Shown one piece after another: positions 8,759 to 17,816 of a stretch of DNA of 64,000 nt. Made by a program: the position numbers and the translations under genes. The stretch spans positions 310,001 through 374,000 of the forward strand of contig KI542675.1 of NCBI GenBank assembly GCA_000496135.1, read 5' to 3'. The notes under the pieces are model-generated. The model did not search any database, was not told the origin of the DNA, and saw only the letters and a list, made by a program, of their open reading frames with translations. The stretch is from Thermoplasmatales archaeon E-plasma. GTDB taxonomy: Archaea; Thermoplasmatota; Thermoplasmata; Thermoplasmatales; Thermoplasmataceae. Every line of letters begins with the position of its first letter. The first letter of the stretch is position 1.

Positions 8759-9985
8759 ATGGAAGCCTATTCAGACATTCTCAAATCAAAAATCAGTGAT
8801 CCATCCTTCGATTATCGAAAGGAATCAATGCTGCGATTCCTGAAATCTCCAGTCAGAGATTACAAGGAAAGCCCCACAGTAAAAGACTACGTGGAAGTTA
8901 CTGACATAGAACTTGTCAAAATGGCCACAGGTAACTACTCCACAGGAAAAACTGACAAATCAAATTCAGCGGCAGATATAACTGTTTCAGGGAATCAGTT
9001 TACCAGGAGAAATGGAAATTCTGCTCACTTCGAAATGGATCATTTATCAAATGTTCTATCAAGATCTCCGCAAATAAGAAACAAGGTAGAATCATTTTTC
9101 GGGAACGAAAGGGAGGAACACCTTATCAATTCATCATGGCAGGATGGTCTATTTATAAAAACTCAACAGGATATGTCTCTTTCCATAAGCATAGAATCTA
9201 CAATAAATGCAGCAGAATCAGGTTCACAGAAGGATTTTGTATGGGTTGGAAGGAACACAAAGCTGATTCTCTCTGATATCAGGACAAGTGAGGGCTCAGG
9301 TAACGGCGTTCAGGGTAGAAACATTTACTTTTATCTTGAAGAGGGTGCGACTCTGGATTACCACTATTTGCAGGATAAGGCAGATGGTGTGTTCGATATC
9401 ACATATATCAGAACATTCGGGGAAAAGAACAGCCTTGGAACAATATATCACATAAATCATGGATCAGGAAAGGTCCTTTTTCAAAACGAATCAAATCAGA
9501 TGGGCGACCAGTCAGATTACAAGGTTTTTGGGGTAAGTTTCAGTTCAGGGAAACAGAAGATAGATATAAGGGACAGCAGTTTTCAGGTTGGAAAAAACAC
9601 CAACGCTGATATTCATGTCAGAGGCGTTGTCACCGGAGAAAGTTCAACAATTCACCGCGGTAATATTGATATAGAACTGGAAAGTACCAAATCGACCGGA
9701 TTTTATGATTCAAGAATTGTTCTTCTTTCAAAGCTTGGTTATGCTAATTCAAAGCCTGCATTAATGATAAAAAACAATGATACCAGATCAAAACATGGAT
9801 CGGCAATAAGCTCCATAGACAAAGAAGAGCTAACTTATATTAGGAGCAGAGGAATATCAGAGAAGGATGCAAAATCTATGATTTCTGCTGGTTTTGTAGG
9901 CTCTATGATCGAAAGGGCGAATAATGCAAAATTCACGGAAATGGTGGATAAATTTGCCCACGAGCTGATAATAGATGAAATTTGA
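8759..9985 (+). CDS. sufD: SufD, Fe-S cluster assembly protein
   Basis: A 408-residue SufB/SufD-family protein, less conserved than SufB. The C-terminal signature KEELTYIRSRGISEKDAKSM (about 355-374) and RGNIDIEL and IHRG beta-helix elements are visible. SufD forms the SufBC2D complex and helps deliver iron. It starts six bases after sufB and overlaps sufS by 11 bases. Confidence 0.93.
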   Translation: MEAYSDILKSKISDPSFDYRKESMLRFLKSPVRDYKESPTVKDYVEVTDIELVKMATGNYSTGKTDKSNSAADITVSGNQFTRRNGNSAHFEMDHLSNVLSRSPQIRNKVESFFGNEREEHLINSSWQDGLFIKTQQDMSLSISIESTINAAESGSQKDFVWVGRNTKLILSDIRTSEGSGNGVQGRNIYFYLEEGATLDYHYLQDKADGVFDITYIRTFGEKNSLGTIYHINHGSGKVLFQNESNQMGDQSDYKVFGVSFSSGKQKIDIRDSSFQVGKNTNADIHVRGVVTGESSTIHRGNIDIELESTKSTGFYDSRIVLLSKLGYANSKPALMIKNNDTRSKHGSAISSIDKEELTYIRSRGISEKDAKSMISAGFVGSMIERANNAKFTEMVDKFAHELIIDEI

Positions 9986-11258
9986 TGAGGTAAGGGAACA
10001 TTTTCCTATCTTCAAAAAATTAGACGCAGAAAAGGTTGTATATCTGGATAATGCTTCAACAACACAGAAGCCGTATGAGGTAATTAATGCGGTAATGGAT
10101 TTTTATGAGAATCATTGCAGCAATGTTCACCGGGGGGTATACAGGTTAGGCGAAGAAGCAACCGAGATGTTCAACCATTCCAGGGAGAATATCGGTAAAT
10201 TCATCGGTGCAAAAGACAGGGAAATAGTTTTTTTAAGGAATACAACTGAAGCGCTGAATCTTCTTGCCTACTCTCTTGGCAGCAGATTGAAAGAAGGCGA
10301 CGAGATTATTCTGAGCAATAGTGAACATCACTCTAATATTGTACCATGGCAGATGCTGAAAGAAAGAAAAAAAGTAAGATTAAAATTCATAAATTCCAGG
10401 CACGACCAACCAATTACTCCTGAAGATCTTTCCCCCTTAATATCAGGTAATACAAAGATTGTTTCCCTGACTGAATGTTCAAATATATTAGGAAATATCA
10501 ATGATATTAAGCCAATATCTAAAATAGCTCATGATGCAGGTGCAGTTATGATTGTTGATGGTGCTCAGAGCGTACCGCACATGCCAGTAAACGTCAAGGA
10601 AATGGATTGTGATTTCCTTGCATTTTCCGGACACAAAATGCTGGGACCTTCGGGTATAGGATGCCTTTACGGTAAGGAGGAATCACTGGAGGACCTCCCG
10701 CCATTCATGGGAGGAGGAGAAATGATCAGGACAGTCACAAAGGAAAATTTCACCTGTGAGGATATACCAATAAAATTCGAGGCTGGAACTCCAAATATAG
10801 AAGGTGCCATCGGTTTTTCTGCAGCAATAGATTTCCTCAGGAATTTAGGAATGTCCAATGTACGAAATCATGAGAAGGATCTGATTTCCTATACACTGAA
10901 GAAAGAGGAGGAGAGTAACATCAGGGATCTAATATCATATGGAACCAGAAACATAGAAAAAAGAGCCGGGATATATGCTTTTAACATTGGAGAAATACCA
11001 AAATTTGATAAGGAAAATATCATTTCAGAGAACATATCTGTGAAGGTACATGCAATACATCCGCATGATCTGTCTTCACTGGCGGATAAAACCTATGGAG
11101 TTGAATTGAGATCGGGGCACCACTGTGCCATGCCAATGACAGAAGATCTTGGAGTATCGGCTACTACCAGGGCATCATATTATGTGTATAACACACGTGA
11201 AGATGTTGAAAAACTGTTTGATGCCATAAGTGCCAGCATTAAGAGGTTTGGATTTTGA
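9975..11258 (+). CDS. sufS: SufS-type cysteine desulfurase
   Basis: A 427-residue PLP enzyme (class V aminotransferase fold, group II) that removes sulfur from cysteine for cluster assembly. Visible: LDNASTTQKP at the N-terminus, VDGAQSVPH (PLP-ring Asp), the Schiff-base lysine K221 in FSGHKMLGPSG and the persulfide cysteine C384 in RSGHHCAMP. It overlaps the end of sufD, and its stop overlaps the sufU start. Confidence 0.96.
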   Translation: MKFDEVREHFPIFKKLDAEKVVYLDNASTTQKPYEVINAVMDFYENHCSNVHRGVYRLGEEATEMFNHSRENIGKFIGAKDREIVFLRNTTEALNLLAYSLGSRLKEGDEIILSNSEHHSNIVPWQMLKERKKVRLKFINSRHDQPITPEDLSPLISGNTKIVSLTECSNILGNINDIKPISKIAHDAGAVMIVDGAQSVPHMPVNVKEMDCDFLAFSGHKMLGPSGIGCLYGKEESLEDLPPFMGGGEMIRTVTKENFTCEDIPIKFEAGTPNIEGAIGFSAAIDFLRNLGMSNVRNHEKDLISYTLKKEEESNIRDLISYGTRNIEKRAGIYAFNIGEIPKFDKENIISENISVKVHAIHPHDLSSLADKTYGVELRSGHHCAMPMTEDLGVSATTRASYYVYNTREDVEKLFDAISASIKRFGF

Positions 11259-11641
11259 CTGCAGACGAATATATCAATAGTGAGATTCTGGACGAACATT
11301 TCAGAACACCTAGAAATTTCGGTAGAATTCCAGAACATGATGTGGAAATAATAGAGACAAATCCAACATGCGGAGATACCATAGTCCTTGATATGAAATT
11401 TAAAGGAGAAATTTTAGTGGATATAAAATATATAACCAGAGGATGCTCAATCAGTACTGCTGCTGCATCAATCCTTTCGGAAAATCTAATGGGAAAGACC
11501 AGGGATGAAATAGAACATACAAGCAAGGAAGAGGTACTGGCGAATCTGGGTTTGAAACTCGGGCCAGCGAGAGAGAGGTGCGCATTAATCTCATATGATG
11601 CAGCACAAAAAGGAATAAAAAAGCACTTTAAGACCGTGTAA
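11255..11641 (+). CDS. sufU: SufU/IscU-like sulfur acceptor or scaffold
   Basis: A 128-residue IscU/SufU family protein with the three ligand cysteines C39 (in TCGD), C64 (in RGCSIS) and C109 (in RERCAL), plus the conserved Asp41. It accepts persulfide from SufS or acts as a scaffold. Start is TTG 11255, overlapping the sufS stop, so it is translationally coupled. It is the last gene of the suf operon and is convergent with the NicO-like gene, 12 bases away. Confidence 0.93.
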   Translation: MTADEYINSEILDEHFRTPRNFGRIPEHDVEIIETNPTCGDTIVLDMKFKGEILVDIKYITRGCSISTAAASILSENLMGKTRDEIEHTSKEEVLANLGLKLGPARERCALISYDAAQKGIKKHFKTV

Positions 11642-11653
11642 AAAATCAAAATT

Positions 11654-12265
11654 TCAAAACGAGGGAAATACGAGCAGAATTAAGGCAGTAGCCAGGAGAA
11701 GAAAACCAATCACGTAATCAAGGTTCTCAGGTTTCATTTCAGACATTCTTTTCCCAACAGTCTTTGAATTGAGGAACATGATTGCGTTTATGGACAGTAT
11801 GCTGGATATAAGAAATCCAATAAAAATCAGCAATCCGTACGGGAGAGTGTATTCTGAGGCTGAAACCATTATGGGTATAATGGCAAAATCCGGGAAAACA
11901 CTGACCGCAATGATTGAATTCTCAACATGTCTATTAGATTCTTTTGATTCCCCGTACCCGTTTATTATGAAGTATAAACCAACTACAATGAGCAGTGCAA
12001 TTGAAATATATATGAGTTCATCGACATCCGCCCTGAGAAATGTGAATCCAAGGAATAGAAAGAGTAGACCAATAGCTCCGGATATAGTTGCATGACCTCC
12101 GCCAATCAATGTAGCCATACCATATTTCTTAGTGCGAGAATACCCTCTTTTTGCTGAAAGCGATGTCAGTGGAATCCAATGATCTGGTGCGAGCATATGA
12201 AAGAACGCAATTAGAATGGCGAGAATTAAGAGAAAACCAAGAGGTATCATTTCGAGTAAATCCAT
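11654..12265 (-). CDS. NicO/UreH-like membrane metal transporter
   Basis: A 203-residue membrane protein with about six helices. The first helix contains H-x3-PDH (HMLAPDHWIPL), and a GGGHATIS motif follows; this pairing of HxxxxDH and a Gly/His helix marks the NicO/RcnA and UreH-like family of nickel or cobalt transporters. A related function is likely but not proven. The ATG at 12265 is the longest start. A TATA-like box at about 12269-12276 favours a start at ATG 12250 instead. Confidence 0.7.
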   Translation of the reverse strand: MDLLEMIPLGFLLILAILIAFFHMLAPDHWIPLTSLSAKRGYSRTKKYGMATLIGGGHATISGAIGLLFLFLGFTFLRADVDELIYISIALLIVVGLYFIINGYGESKESNRHVENSIIAVSVFPDFAIIPIMVSASEYTLPYGLLIFIGFLISSILSINAIMFLNSKTVGKRMSEMKPENLDYVIGFLLLATALILLVFPSF

Positions 12266-12370
12266 ATTTATATTTTAATCTATGTGAATTTTTTCCTGTT
12301 TATGTTTCATGTATTAATACACATTGAATGAAAATCATAATTCTTTCTTAACTATATTATATTAGTAAAA

Positions 12371-12444
12371 TGGGGCTGACCGGATTCGGACCGGTGACCT
12401 CCCGGTTATCAGCCGGGTGCTCCACCATGCTAAGCTACAGCCCC
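12371..12444 (-). tRNA. tRNA-Ile (anticodon GAT)
   Basis: A 74-base cloverleaf on the minus strand: acceptor GGGGCTG paired with CAGCCCC, anticodon stem CCCGG/CCGGG with loop CTGATAA, T-arm ACCGG-TCCGAAT-CCGGT and discriminator A. The anticodon GAT reads isoleucine codons AUC/AUU. CCA is not encoded and no intron is visible. Confidence 0.95.
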
Positions 12445-12690
12445 CTAACCATATGTTTCAGGTTGATCGGGATATGACAGATGAGCAAATTTTGTCAATC
12501 ACGACTGAACAAAATTTAATCCTGACGACGGTTGATTTCTTTGCACTACAAAAGCCTTATGATTACAGTGAAGGCATTCCTGTGCTCTGATGAATTTAAT
12601 ATGAAAAAATTGGAATATAAACTTCAATCCATAGTGAAGCCGGTTCTTTAATTAACAAAATAAAGTACGACAGATGTTTTTTAGCTTTTG

Positions 12691-13977
12691 TTATGAAGCC
12701 ATGGATTTAATGAGATTATCTAAATCTTCCATCTTTCCTGTAAACTGCTTTCCAGAATTCATATCCCTGATTGTTAATACGTTATCCCTTAATTCTTTAG
12801 GTCCAATTATTATGGTATGGGTCAAGCTGTTTGATGCGGCTTTCTTAAGCTGGTTTGATAGCGATGCCTGTGAAGTATCAACATTAACTGCATATCCCAA
12901 TCGCCTGATTTTTGTAGCTAATTCATAGGCAGTAAGTATGGCTTCGTCCCCCACGGTACAAACCCCAAAACTGCTTTCTTTCTCAGTCAAAACCCACAGG
13001 TTATTTTTCTTCAGCAGAAGTTCAAGAACTGCATCACCCATACCAAAACCCACAGCTTCAACCTGTGTACCGGCAATGAGTTGGCCCAGATTGTTATATC
13101 TGCCACCTCCAAAAATGGATCTGAATTCTCCGGCTGTATCGAATCCTTCAAAAACAATTCCTGTATAATATCCAAGCCCTCTTACAACAGAAGCGTCGTA
13201 GACGAGTTCGGCATCAGTAATTGTAGTGACCAGTTTACCTGTATTTAGAAGCCTTGAAATAATTTCCCCGTTCTCTTTTTTGAATTTCTCAGGGAATTTT
13301 GAACCAAGCTGATCTAATTTGATTTCTTTTCCCAATAATTGAAGAAGAAAGTCTGCTTTCTCTCTATCTTCGCATAATTCCAGCAACAGACTTTTAAATT
13401 CCTCTGCGCTCAATTTTCTGTAATGATCTATGAGTGAATATCCCCTGGAAATATCTGAAATTCCAATATCCCTGAGAAGTTTCTCCATTAACATTCTGTC
13501 GTTTATTCTAACTTTGTATTTGCCGGAAAGACCCAGTTTATCAAGTGTACTGCAAGCCAGACCTATAATTTCAGCATCGGCATACACTGAACCGTCTCCA
13601 AAAATATCAGCGTTAAATTGTGTATGTTCCCTTGATCTACCTGACTGGGGTTCCTCATATCTCCACAATTTAGGTAAGCAGAACCATTTTACCGGTTTTT
13701 TAAGATCTTTTCGGGATGTAAGCATTCTCACAACAGAAGGTGTAGCTTCCGGTATCATTGTTAATTCTCTGCCGCCTTTATCTGTAAAGGAGAATGTCTG
13801 TGTTAAAAGCTCTTCACCAGACTTTACACGATAAAGATCCAGATATTCCAGTGAAGGAATTTCAATCTGTGAAAAATAGAACTTCCTTGCGGTTTCTCTC
13901 ATCACATCGAACATTTTTTGCCTTGGGAGCATGTCCTCCGGATAGGAATCTCTAAAGCCTCTGACTCTTTCTATCAT
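12691..13977 (-). CDS. hisS: Histidyl-tRNA synthetase
   Basis: A 428-residue class II aminoacyl-tRNA synthetase. Visible: motif 1 region near the N-terminus (RGFRDSYPEDMLPRQKMF), motif 2 around LWRYEEPQSGRSREHTQFN (about 104-122), the histidine-specific GLGYYTGIVFE (about 270-280), motif 3 GGGRYNNL, and a C-terminal anticodon-binding domain. Length is normal. It is divergent from the fur-like gene with a short shared promoter region. Confidence 0.96.
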   Translation of the reverse strand: MIERVRGFRDSYPEDMLPRQKMFDVMRETARKFYFSQIEIPSLEYLDLYRVKSGEELLTQTFSFTDKGGRELTMIPEATPSVVRMLTSRKDLKKPVKWFCLPKLWRYEEPQSGRSREHTQFNADIFGDGSVYADAEIIGLACSTLDKLGLSGKYKVRINDRMLMEKLLRDIGISDISRGYSLIDHYRKLSAEEFKSLLLELCEDREKADFLLQLLGKEIKLDQLGSKFPEKFKKENGEIISRLLNTGKLVTTITDAELVYDASVVRGLGYYTGIVFEGFDTAGEFRSIFGGGRYNNLGQLIAGTQVEAVGFGMGDAVLELLLKKNNLWVLTEKESSFGVCTVGDEAILTAYELATKIRRLGYAVNVDTSQASLSNQLKKAASNSLTHTIIIGPKELRDNVLTIRDMNSGKQFTGKMEDLDNLIKSMAS

Positions 13978-14049
13978 CCTTAACGGAGGGTATATGCTAA
14001 CATATAATTATAAACTGTTTTATACTATTTGATAATTAATGTTAAATTG

Positions 14050-14472
14050 ATGACAGATTTAAGTGAGAAACTAAGGGATTCAGGATTAAAAATAACACCG
14101 CAGAGAATGCAGGTGATGAGATATGTTGTGGCCAATCCTGGCAGTCACTTTACTGCAGAGGATATTCATCAGGAGTTGATGAAAACAGAGCCTACAATTC
14201 CAATCTCTACCATTTATAATATAACAAGAGCTCTGTCAGATTCAGGGCTAATAAAAGCATTTGAAATTAACGGAAGAATGGTTTTCGAAAGCAATATGGA
14301 AACGCACGCGAATTTCTATTGCACTATGTGTAACGAAATCACCGATATACCCATATCAGAAGAGGCTATGGCAAATCTTGTGCCTCCAGATTATGTGGTA
14401 ACAGATATATCTTTAATTATAAAGGGAATCTGCAGAACCTGCAATGTTAAAGAAGTAGCTGCTGAAGCATAA
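14050..14472 (+). CDS. Fur/PerR-family metal-dependent repressor
   Basis: A Fur-family regulator of 140 residues from ATG 14050. The winged-helix domain has KITPQRMQVMRYV and STIYNITRALSDSGLI, and the C-terminal dimer domain has CTMC and CRTC, the two CxxC pairs of the structural zinc site. Whether it senses iron, peroxide, zinc or manganese cannot be decided. A TATA-like box near 14018-14026 is about 27 bases before ATG 14050, so that ATG is preferred to the upstream TTG 14029. Its last 26 bases overlap the end of folP, which converges on it. Confidence 0.88.
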   Translation: MTDLSEKLRDSGLKITPQRMQVMRYVVANPGSHFTAEDIHQELMKTEPTIPISTIYNITRALSDSGLIKAFEINGRMVFESNMETHANFYCTMCNEITDIPISEEAMANLVPPDYVVTDISLIIKGICRTCNVKEVAAEA

Positions 14473-15475
14473 TTAGTGCATTTCTATTTTCATTAACATC
14501 GTGTACTCTCAATATATCTACAGAGTTCATAGCTAAATGCAGTGAAGTGGCTATGGTTTCAGGCAGTCTTTCCTGAACGTTTGAACCTGTTAATTTACCA
14601 ATGAAACTTTTTCTGGAAGTTCCAAAGAGTACCTCTGGGCCAATACTAAATGAAATTGCATTAGCAGTTAAGCTCATATTTCCTTCTGACGTTTTTGAAA
14701 ATCCGACGCCGGGGTCTATTATTATTCTATCTGGTTTTATTCCGTAGTCCAGCATTGATCCAACTCTTTCGAAAAAGAACATATTAATTTCTGCAATTAG
14801 ATCATCATAATCAACAAGACTGTTCATTGTTTCAGGTGTTCCACGCATATGCATGACAATACACTTCTTTTTACCAGTCCTGGCAATATCCATCATCTTG
14901 CTGGAAGAAAATCCGGATATATCATTAATGTAGTCAATCTTCTGAGAGAACATTGTGGCAGTTGAAGGGTTACGGGTATCAAGTGAGATTTCAATATCAT
15001 TCTCTGGAAGATTGTCAAAGAAAAACTTCAATCTGCTCTGCTCATCTTTTGGGTTTACCGGTTCTGCACCAGGTCTTGTACTCTCACCACCTGCATCTAT
15101 TATATCCGGTTTGCACAGGTAGAGTCTGTTCAGCTCATCTAATTTTGTAAATCTTGATTCAGGATAGAATGAATCAGGGGTTATATTTACAATACCCATA
15201 AGTTTTGGAAAATTAAACCGATCCGTCAGTTTTTTGAATATTTTAAACGAAAAATCTCTGGAGAAATTGTGAAATTTTGACTGAATCAGTTCTCTCTCAA
15301 GGTCTTCTCTATACAGCTTCTTTTCATGCCCATATAAATAACCTTTGCCGATCCTTATTTTTGATGCAGATTTCTCGTTAGTTTCAGCTCTTTCTTCATT
15401 AAATATCTTGAATCTGGCGTATGGATCCTTGCTATCCTTTACTTTGGAAACCGGAAAAAGAAATTGCTCCACCAT
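14447..15475 (-). CDS. folP: Dihydropteroate synthase (archaeal, extended)
   Basis: The C-terminal two thirds is a dihydropteroate-synthase TIM barrel: MGIVNITPDSFYPESRF, DAGGESTRPGAEPV, DINDISGF, IVMHMRGTPETM, DPGVGFSKT and GTSRKSFIG are all in order. It makes the pterin-aminobenzoate precursor of folate or a related C1 carrier. About 90 residues at the N-terminus have no counterpart in the short bacterial enzyme. The start at ATG 15475 (342 residues) is chosen because a TATA-like box at about 15494-15503 lies about 25 bases upstream; a longer frame back to 15547 exists. Confidence 0.87.
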   Translation of the reverse strand: MVEQFLFPVSKVKDSKDPYARFKIFNEERAETNEKSASKIRIGKGYLYGHEKKLYREDLERELIQSKFHNFSRDFSFKIFKKLTDRFNFPKLMGIVNITPDSFYPESRFTKLDELNRLYLCKPDIIDAGGESTRPGAEPVNPKDEQSRLKFFFDNLPENDIEISLDTRNPSTATMFSQKIDYINDISGFSSSKMMDIARTGKKKCIVMHMRGTPETMNSLVDYDDLIAEINMFFFERVGSMLDYGIKPDRIIIDPGVGFSKTSEGNMSLTANAISFSIGPEVLFGTSRKSFIGKLTGSNVQERLPETIATSLHLAMNSVDILRVHDVNENRNALIMLQQLLL

Positions 15476-15599
15476 ATTGAATACTCTTTGAAAATTAAAG
15501 TTTTCACAGATGGTTAACAACGAAAAAATTTTAGTTTCCAATAACATTATTAGCTTTCTTACGATACCTATGTCCTATCAAGTTTCAAAAGGAGTAATC

Positions 15600-16031
15600 A
15601 TGGCAACAGATAATTCTAAGTTAAAAATTCAGGTAACACCCATAAGGAGTTACACAGATATTCATGAGCTTTCTACGGCTATAAGCAAAGGTCTCAGCCT
15701 TCAGCACAGAAGAATGGTTGCAGAGGAATCTATGGAAGCGGCAGAGCATCTCATAAATTTCTTTGGATACAATGATAGAGTCATAGACAATATGCTTGAG
15801 CCTGAGGATAGGGATGCGTTCTACACCATGGAAGATATTGGTGTTCTGCAAACAGAGAGAGAAGAAACCACTCTTTTCGATGGCAGAGAGTGGAGAATTC
15901 ATTACTGGATTCTTAATGTAAAAAAAATAATTGAGCTTTCAAATATGAAGATAGATGAAAGGGAACTCATCGCAGATACTGAATTTTCCATATATCAGGA
16001 GATCCCGGACGAGTACTGGAAGCCTAATTAG
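15600..16031 (+). CDS. Conserved small acidic protein of unknown function
   Basis: A soluble, acidic protein of 143 residues with no membrane segment, signal peptide or recognised motif. ATG 15600 follows AAAGGAG at the right spacing, so it is preferred to in-frame upstream codons. It stands eight bases before the ABCE1 gene and then archaeosine TGT, so it may belong to a translation-related operon. The function is unknown. Confidence 0.78.
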   Translation: MATDNSKLKIQVTPIRSYTDIHELSTAISKGLSLQHRRMVAEESMEAAEHLINFFGYNDRVIDNMLEPEDRDAFYTMEDIGVLQTEREETTLFDGREWRIHYWILNVKKIIELSNMKIDERELIADTEFSIYQEIPDEYWKPN

Positions 16032-16039
16032 GAATACAG

Positions 16040-17815
16040 ATGCATATTGCAATTTTGGACCATGAGAAATGCCATCCTAAGAAATGCCATCGGGAGTGTC
16101 AATATTATTGCCCACCTGTGAGGAGTGGAATAAAGACAATAGATTTTCCGGGTCCGGACACACAGCCAATTATTACCGAATCCCTGTGTATAGGATGTGG
16201 AATATGCCCTAAAAGATGCCCATTTGGCGCAATAAAGATTATAGGTATTCCAGATGAATTAAACAGGGATATAATCCACCAGTACGGTCTAAATTCATTC
16301 CGCCTCTATTCCATGCCGATGCCTGAAAAGAATGCTGTAACAGCCCTCCTTGGCTCAAACGGAATGGGAAAGACCACTACCATGAATATATTATCAGGAT
16401 TGGTTGTTCCTAATTTTGGAGATTATGAATCGAAACCAGACAAGGACAAGGTTATAGAAAGATATTCAAAATCAATTCTAGGTCAATATTTTAGAGATAT
16501 ATATGATGGAAAAAGAAAGACAGTTCTCAAAAGCCAGTTCGTGGATCAGATTCCAAGAATAGCAAAGGGAACCATAAGGGAAATCCTTGAAAAGGCAAAT
16601 ATATCCGGAAAGCTGGATGAAGTCGTTCAGGATCTCAATTTGGCCAACTCACTTTCAAAGGATGTCAAATCCGCCTCTGGCGGAGAATTGCAGAAACTTG
16701 CTATTGGAACGGCATTTCTCAAGGATGCAGACATTCTACTCATCGATGAAATGACTTCATATCTAGATATTTCCGAGCGTTTGAACATTGCAATAAAGAT
16801 TCAGGAAATGGCAAAGAAGAAGACAGTATTCGTTGTTGAGCATGATCTTGCCATACTGGACTGGATTGCTGACTCAGTTCATCTGGTATATGGTCAATCC
16901 GGAGCATATGGAGTTACCGTAAAACAGAAATCTTCCAGCAAGGCAATCAATGAATTTCTGTCAGGTTATCTTCAGGAGGAAAACGTCAGGATAAGGCCAT
17001 ACAGCATAGATTTTGATGAAAAAGGTTTCGTCAGAACACAGGTTTCTCCGGAACTTGTAAGATGGAACAATTTCACCATAAATTTAGGCGATTTCACTCT
17101 GGAAGCAAAGGAAGGAAGTATTGAGACAAGCTCAGTCATTGGCGTACTTGGCGCAAACGCCTTAGGGAAAACTACATTTGTAAAAGTACTGGCAGGTGTA
17201 ACAGAAGCAAAGGATGCAATTGTTGAGCCCAGGGTAAGAATAGCCTATAAGCCACAATACATCAGCACGGAATTTGAAGGTAGTGTATCTGAACTTATAT
17301 ATGCCACAGTAAGGGAAAGGTTCGATGATTCTTTTCTTAAGGTTGAACTGTTTAAGCCACTGGAAATTGACTCACTGATGGAACAGAGCGTTTCATCCCT
17401 GTCCGGTGGTGAACTTCAAAGACTTTCCATTGCAATTACTCTCGCAACCGATGCTGACCTTTATCTCATGGACGAACCTTCTGCCAATCTGGATAGCACA
17501 TACAGGATGATCTGCGCCAGGGTAATACGAAAAATAATGGAATCAAACAGAAAAAGTGCTCTTGTTGTTGACCATGATGTGTATTTTATTGATCTAATCT
17601 CAGATTCCATGATGGTGTTTGGTGGGGAACCCGGCAGGAAAGGCTATACAATGGGTCCAATGAAAATGGAAGACGGAATGAATACTTTCCTTAAGATGGC
17701 AAACATAACATTTAGAAGAGACCATAATACGAAAAGACCACGTATAAATAAATTGAACAGCAGCCTGGACCGAGAGCAAAAATATACTGGCAATTACTAT
17801 TATAAAGGTCATTGA
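16040..17815 (+). CDS. ABCE1/RLI ribosome-recycling ATPase
   Basis: A 591-residue ABCE1 protein that splits post-termination 70S ribosomes. The N-terminal domain has two 4Fe-4S ligand clusters (C-x4-C-x3-C near residues 10-19 and CIGCGICPKRC at about 51-61). Two ABC domains follow: Walker A GSNGMGKTT with signature ASGGELQK, then GANALGKTT with LSGGELQR. Each has a D-loop and a switch His (EHD, DHD). The Fe-S clusters tie it to the Suf system nearby. The stop is one base before the TGT start. Confidence 0.96.
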   Translation: MHIAILDHEKCHPKKCHRECQYYCPPVRSGIKTIDFPGPDTQPIITESLCIGCGICPKRCPFGAIKIIGIPDELNRDIIHQYGLNSFRLYSMPMPEKNAVTALLGSNGMGKTTTMNILSGLVVPNFGDYESKPDKDKVIERYSKSILGQYFRDIYDGKRKTVLKSQFVDQIPRIAKGTIREILEKANISGKLDEVVQDLNLANSLSKDVKSASGGELQKLAIGTAFLKDADILLIDEMTSYLDISERLNIAIKIQEMAKKKTVFVVEHDLAILDWIADSVHLVYGQSGAYGVTVKQKSSSKAINEFLSGYLQEENVRIRPYSIDFDEKGFVRTQVSPELVRWNNFTINLGDFTLEAKEGSIETSSVIGVLGANALGKTTFVKVLAGVTEAKDAIVEPRVRIAYKPQYISTEFEGSVSELIYATVRERFDDSFLKVELFKPLEIDSLMEQSVSSLSGGELQRLSIAITLATDADLYLMDEPSANLDSTYRMICARVIRKIMESNRKSALVVDHDVYFIDLISDSMMVFGGEPGRKGYTMGPMKMEDGMNTFLKMANITFRRDHNTKRPRINKLNSSLDREQKYTGNYYYKGH

Positions 17816-17816
17816 A

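Noticed and set aside
12540-12600. C/D-box-like motifs (ATGATTA, CTGATGA) downstream of hisS
   Set aside because: Spacing and the inner boxes do not fit an archaeal C/D sRNA, and the motifs are short enough to occur by chance.
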